Assembly (NCBI RefSeq): GCF_001540865.1
Contig: NC_033621.1
Location: 20,107,250 to 20,171,249, forward strand
Origin: Ananas comosus
Taxonomy: Eukaryota > Streptophyta > Magnoliopsida > Poales > Bromeliaceae
Length of the DNA: 64,000 nucleotides
Direction: 5' to 3'
The position numbers and the translations under genes are program-made. Each line of letters opens with the position of its first letter. Positions within the stretch are counted from its first letter, which is position 1. Shown in pieces: positions 60,785-64,000 of this stretch. The notes beneath the pieces were generated by a model that was not told the DNA's origin, did no database searches, and was given only the letters and a program-made list of their open reading frames with translations.

Positions 60785-60867
60785 AAATAATTACTTATAT
60801 ATTCCTGAAAAGTTTTCGACTTTTTTATTTACCATACTTAGAAGACTAATATTTTTTTAAAAAAAAA

Positions 60868-60915
60868 AGGTAGCATGGTACCCGCTTCATTCATTTAGGA
60901 AATAAATTTAGCTAC
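60868..60915 (-). mobile_element. Partial SINE, reverse orientation
   Basis: ggtagcatggtacccgcttc, then attcatttaggaaataaa, is the reverse complement of the 3' part of the SINE at 53601-53796 with several changes. The tRNA-like head is not found beyond the hAT insertion, so it is truncated. Confidence 0.45.
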
Positions 60916-60926
60916 ATGGATTGAAG

Positions 60927-61532
60927 TAAGGATGCAAACGGATCCGGATTGGTGAAGCTTCCGCCCCGAATAGGGTAGTAAATAGAGAAAATAAACGGAC
61001 TCAGAGCGAAAAACGGAATAATTTTTATGATCCGAGACGGATTTGGGGCAGAAAACGGGAGAAATTTTAACCCGCCCCAAATCCGTCCCGCCATGATCCA
61101 CCACAAATCCGCCTCGACTTATATTTTTAAAAAATATCTCTAAAAAATAATGTATTTACAAAAAAGTCCAATATACAAATAAGTTAGTGCTCTCATTTCT
61201 CATATATTTAAATTTTTTGAATTTTGCTTTGCATTGTGATTGATATTTTTAATTTTTATAATTAATTTCGTTAATTTTATATATATTATTATTAAAAATT
61301 ATTATTTTATATTTTATAAAATATTAATAATATTATAATTTTACAAAAAATATTAGTTGGCCGGGTGGATTCGGAGTGCCGGCGGGAGGTGGGTTACGAA
61401 GCGGGGCGGATTATGGGATATATTTTTTAACTCATCACGGATTCGGGACAGAAAACAGTGCAGGATTTTGATAGTTGGGGCGGGAGGCGGGGCCGGGCTC
61501 CCACCCCTAAATCCACCAAGTTTGCATCCCTA
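60927..61532. mobile_element. hAT-like non-autonomous element
   Basis: TAAGGATGCAAACGG at the left and CCAAGTTTGCATCCCTA at the right are inverted copies. The flanks gattgaag (60919-60926) and ggttgagg (61533-61540) match at 6 of 8 bases, fitting an old 8-bp TSD. Subterminal regions are rich in gcgggg/ccgcccc repeats. Confidence 0.6.
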
Positions 61533-62112
61533 GGTTGAGGCAACGCGGCCTCAAAAAACATTCAAGGCAACCAAATAAAAAAGACAAATAAAAATAAAAA
61601 AGAAAAATCGTAGATAAAATTAATAATTTTACTCCTCGCTCAAATCTAAGTCACTATAAGCTGCAAAACTTTGCCCAATATTAAAAATATTTTTTTAATA
61701 TTTCAAGTTATTTCAAATATACCCCTAAAGATGGATTCTGTTAGTGAAACAACCATTATCTCTATAAAATTACTCTTTTGCCCTTTTAAATATATCATTC
61801 TACTTTCACAAACTTTTCTTATTTGATTTTAAGTTCGGAAAAAAAAATTATTTTGATTTCTTTCCTTTCAAATATATCCTTCTACCACCGCTAACTTTTT
61901 TTATTTGCTCTTAAGTTATGGGCAAAAATAAATATTTTGACTGCTTTTTAACTCTAGTAATAATTTAATCTGAAATAACTTAACAGGTACTAATAGCGAG
62001 GGTATTTTTAAATAACAAAGAATTAATACGATGGATCTATTTAACAACAAAACTTATGGATAAATAACATATTTCAGAAATATTAAGAGATAAATAGATA
62101 ATTATCCCAAAA

Positions 62113-62770
62113 CAAATTATCTTGTCTCCTTTATGGGGAGAAAATACATTAGACCAGTGGTTTGCAATTTAAATTTTCCGGTTCACCGATTGTATGGTAC
62201 TCTTGGTTTAGGTAATAATTCCCCTCATAAATTTGACAAGTAATAGTGTTTGAGAGAAAATGAGTACTACCACAGGTCTCGATTTAGCGATAAGTTTAAT
62301 TTATATGACATTTGCAATGGTGTAAGCTTTAATTTTCTATGGAGCTTAACTTTGAAATTGAATTTTATGATCGATCATTAGACCAAGTTCTATTTTGCAT
62401 TTTTAAAAAACAACCACTTTGATGCTCAGGAGCTTTATAAAACGATGTGTGCATAAATGGACACTTTAAGATGTGCCGAAAGAGAATATATTCTAAAGTA
62501 TTCTTACAGTTAGTAATTGATTTATCTTTATATTATAATATGACTAAGCGAAAATTATAGACTAACTAAGAAAATAATAGAATATTATAAGTTATATAAT
62601 TTCCTAATGTAATAATATTGAACAAAACAATAAAAAAAAAATTGAAAAAGAAGAGGTGGATTAATCAACTGCACATACTCATGCACACAAATCATTCACC
62701 AGTTAACCACACATAACAAGGATAAACAACACACTAAATTTTATTCACATCTTCCAAAACATCCTCAGAA
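62113..62770. other. Intergenic AT-rich sequence
   Basis: No gene or element is recognised. The 62770 side is 3' flank of the HIPP-type gene. Confidence 0.5.
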
Positions 62771-62837
62771 ATGTTCAAATTTTTTCTAAAAACACATCAT
62801 TTGATCCAACTGGTCAGAGAGTTGCATAGAGCTTTAG

Positions 62838-63707
62838 CTAGAGTATGTTGCACCCAAATGGCAGCAACTCTTCAACAAAAACCACATGGCTCAGACCATG
62901 TGACCTGCAAGTGCTGCAGCATGGAGGCAGAAGCTTGCTGGTTCCTGATGCTTCCTTCTCTTCTTTCTTCTCCTCTCTTTTCGGTTCGACGCTCACGACC
63001 TCCACCGCCTTCCCTGCCTTCTTCAGCTCCTTCCCGACCCGCAACACGTCCACGTCCCCCACCACCGTCAGCGTGCTCTTCTCCGCGTCCAACGCCAGCG
63101 ATTGTATCCCTAAGTAATCATCAACCATCCAAGAAAATCGACACAGTGATATACATACGCATAAACATATATGCGCGCATTTATATATACGTATATATCT
63201 TTTCGTGATCTTAGTTTAGGGTAAAATGTATGGATAGTCGCTGTACTATCCTGATATTGCAAATTGTCAGTACTCGAACGTTAAGAAAAATAAAAAATAA
63301 AAACTAAAATTTTGCAATAAAATAGATTACTTAATCATAGCTGATTAAACCAAAATAAGCCAGACAGTTTGCAGCAGAAACAAAATAGTTCTTTCATCAA
63401 AAACATTTAACTTTTGAGCTCAAGTTTCATGCGTGCGCGCACACTCGCAAGTAGAGATGAAGAGAGAAAGGCGGTTTACTAACCGTTGAGCCGTGCGACT
63501 GATTTCATAATGCTGGTTTGGCACCTGTCACAGTTGATGCACACTTTCAACACAATCTTCTGCAAATCATTTCAAAGAACAAAAGAAGATCAGAAGTTAC
63601 TTCGAATAAAAAGAAAAACACAAATTAACAGATCAAAGAACTGAAGAAGAATAGAGGAAGATCTTTAATATTTAGCTAGCAATTAGTCCGTAGGTACTAA
63701 CCTTCAT
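62838..63707 (-). CDS. Heavy-metal-associated isoprenylated plant protein (HIPP-type), 3 exons, 117 aa
   Basis: Such proteins bind metal ions through one HMA domain and are tethered to membranes by a prenyl group. Exons: 63707-63702 (only ATG AAG), 63559-63484, 63109-62838, with GT-AG junctions and a glycine codon split between exons 2 and 3. The protein starts MKKIVLKVCINCDRC: the HMA core CxxC is CDRC, with isoleucine where methionine is usual. The fold continues SIMKSVARLNGIQSLALD to VGKELKKAGKAVEVVSVEP. A short KREEKKEEKE linker follows. The C-terminus is GCNIL, so CNIL is a CaaX-type box; a final leucine usually favours geranylgeranylation. The tail also contains CCSTC. I infer metal homeostasis or stress signalling; the metal is not predictable. 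Confidence 0.88.
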
Positions 63708-63904
63708 ATTTACTTGCTACACAAACAGGGGATTAATATCGGATAGATGATTACTCGAGGCCGGTTCGAAGCAAATAGATAGATAGATAGTTCCCAATTA
63801 CACCATGAAATGGTTGGAGCTCTGAATATGAAGCCTCAGACTAAATCATGAGGAATTAGTTGCTGTAATCATCTTACAAGTCATCACAAGAAACTTGCTT
63901 TAAA

Positions 63905-63912
63905 TATTTATA
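63905..63912 (-). promoter_or_regulatory. Putative TATA box of the HIPP-type gene
   Basis: TATAAATA on the minus strand, about 200 bp upstream of the ATG at 63707. The spacing suits a leader of roughly 170 bp. It is a motif match only. Confidence 0.45.
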
Positions 63913-64000
63913 GTAATACATGTGATCATGAGAAGCATTTAAGGGAACTCTCTCAGTTACACTTAGAAATTTTCATGTTAATGTAGGAAGCAATGAGGAC

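Larger units (their letters stand above)
60785..62112. mobile_element. Reverse copy of the 36-kb MITE family, interrupted
   Basis: aataattacttatatattcc, then tgaaaagttttcgactt (60785 on), is the reverse complement of the right end of the copy at 36152-36655. The match breaks at about 60860 and resumes at about 61677 (caatattaaaaatattttt), running to ataattatcccaa at 62112. The gap holds a SINE fragment and a hAT element. Confidence 0.6.

Noticed and set aside
62771..63208. Plus-strand frame of 145 codons
   Set aside because: It is the antisense shadow of the third exon of the HIPP-type gene.

Overview
This window is plant nuclear DNA. It has split genes with GT-AG introns, AT-rich intergenic sequence, microsatellites and very many transposable elements. 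The named genes match plant families: phospholipase D delta, a CYP71-type P450, plastid adenylate kinase and a metal-binding isoprenylated protein. A monocot is my best guess, but that is inference from overall impression and not decisive. All five host loci lie on the minus strand.

Layout. 1-4.4 kb: (TA)n, MITEs, a Helitron end and a GA/CT-rich block. 4.4-16.3 kb: a complete ten-exon PLD delta gene (852 residues) whose introns hold a solo LTR, a Mutator-like element, a TRIM and two MITEs. 17.4-17.9 kb: a 119-bp tandem array upstream of it. 18-23 kb: MITEs, a TRIM, a tRNA-Ser(CGA) and a probable solo LTR. 23.7-27.0 kb: a CYP71-like pseudogene with two DNA transposons in exon 1, both with target-site duplications, and a frameshift before the haem motif. 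27.1-33.2 kb: a four-level nest of elements with a 4.5-kb solo LTR at the centre. 34.1-35.7 kb: a Pack-MULE-like element. 36.2-36.7 kb: an intact MITE copy.

36.7-51.4 kb: a decayed Ty1/copia element (plus strand). Its 3' LTR was hit by a Ty3/gypsy element of Tat type (minus strand). That element carries, in antisense, a gene for a plant mobile domain protein, itself split by a MITE and by a 2.6-kb solo LTR with perfect TSDs. 51.5-52.7 kb: a long-inverted-repeat element. 53.6 kb: a SINE with 9-bp TSDs. 54.2-59.9 kb: a complete seven-exon plastid adenylate kinase gene. 60.8-62.1 kb: nested MITEs. 62.8-63.7 kb: a three-exon HIPP-type gene with a CaaX box.

The intact genes are unrelated housekeeping or signalling genes (lipid signalling, nucleotide balance, metal binding) and form no cluster. 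I see no clear new biological system. The most interesting objects are the antisense plant-mobile-domain gene inside the Tat element, the doubly disrupted P450, and two single-N positions sitting at local duplications that look like assembly artefacts.
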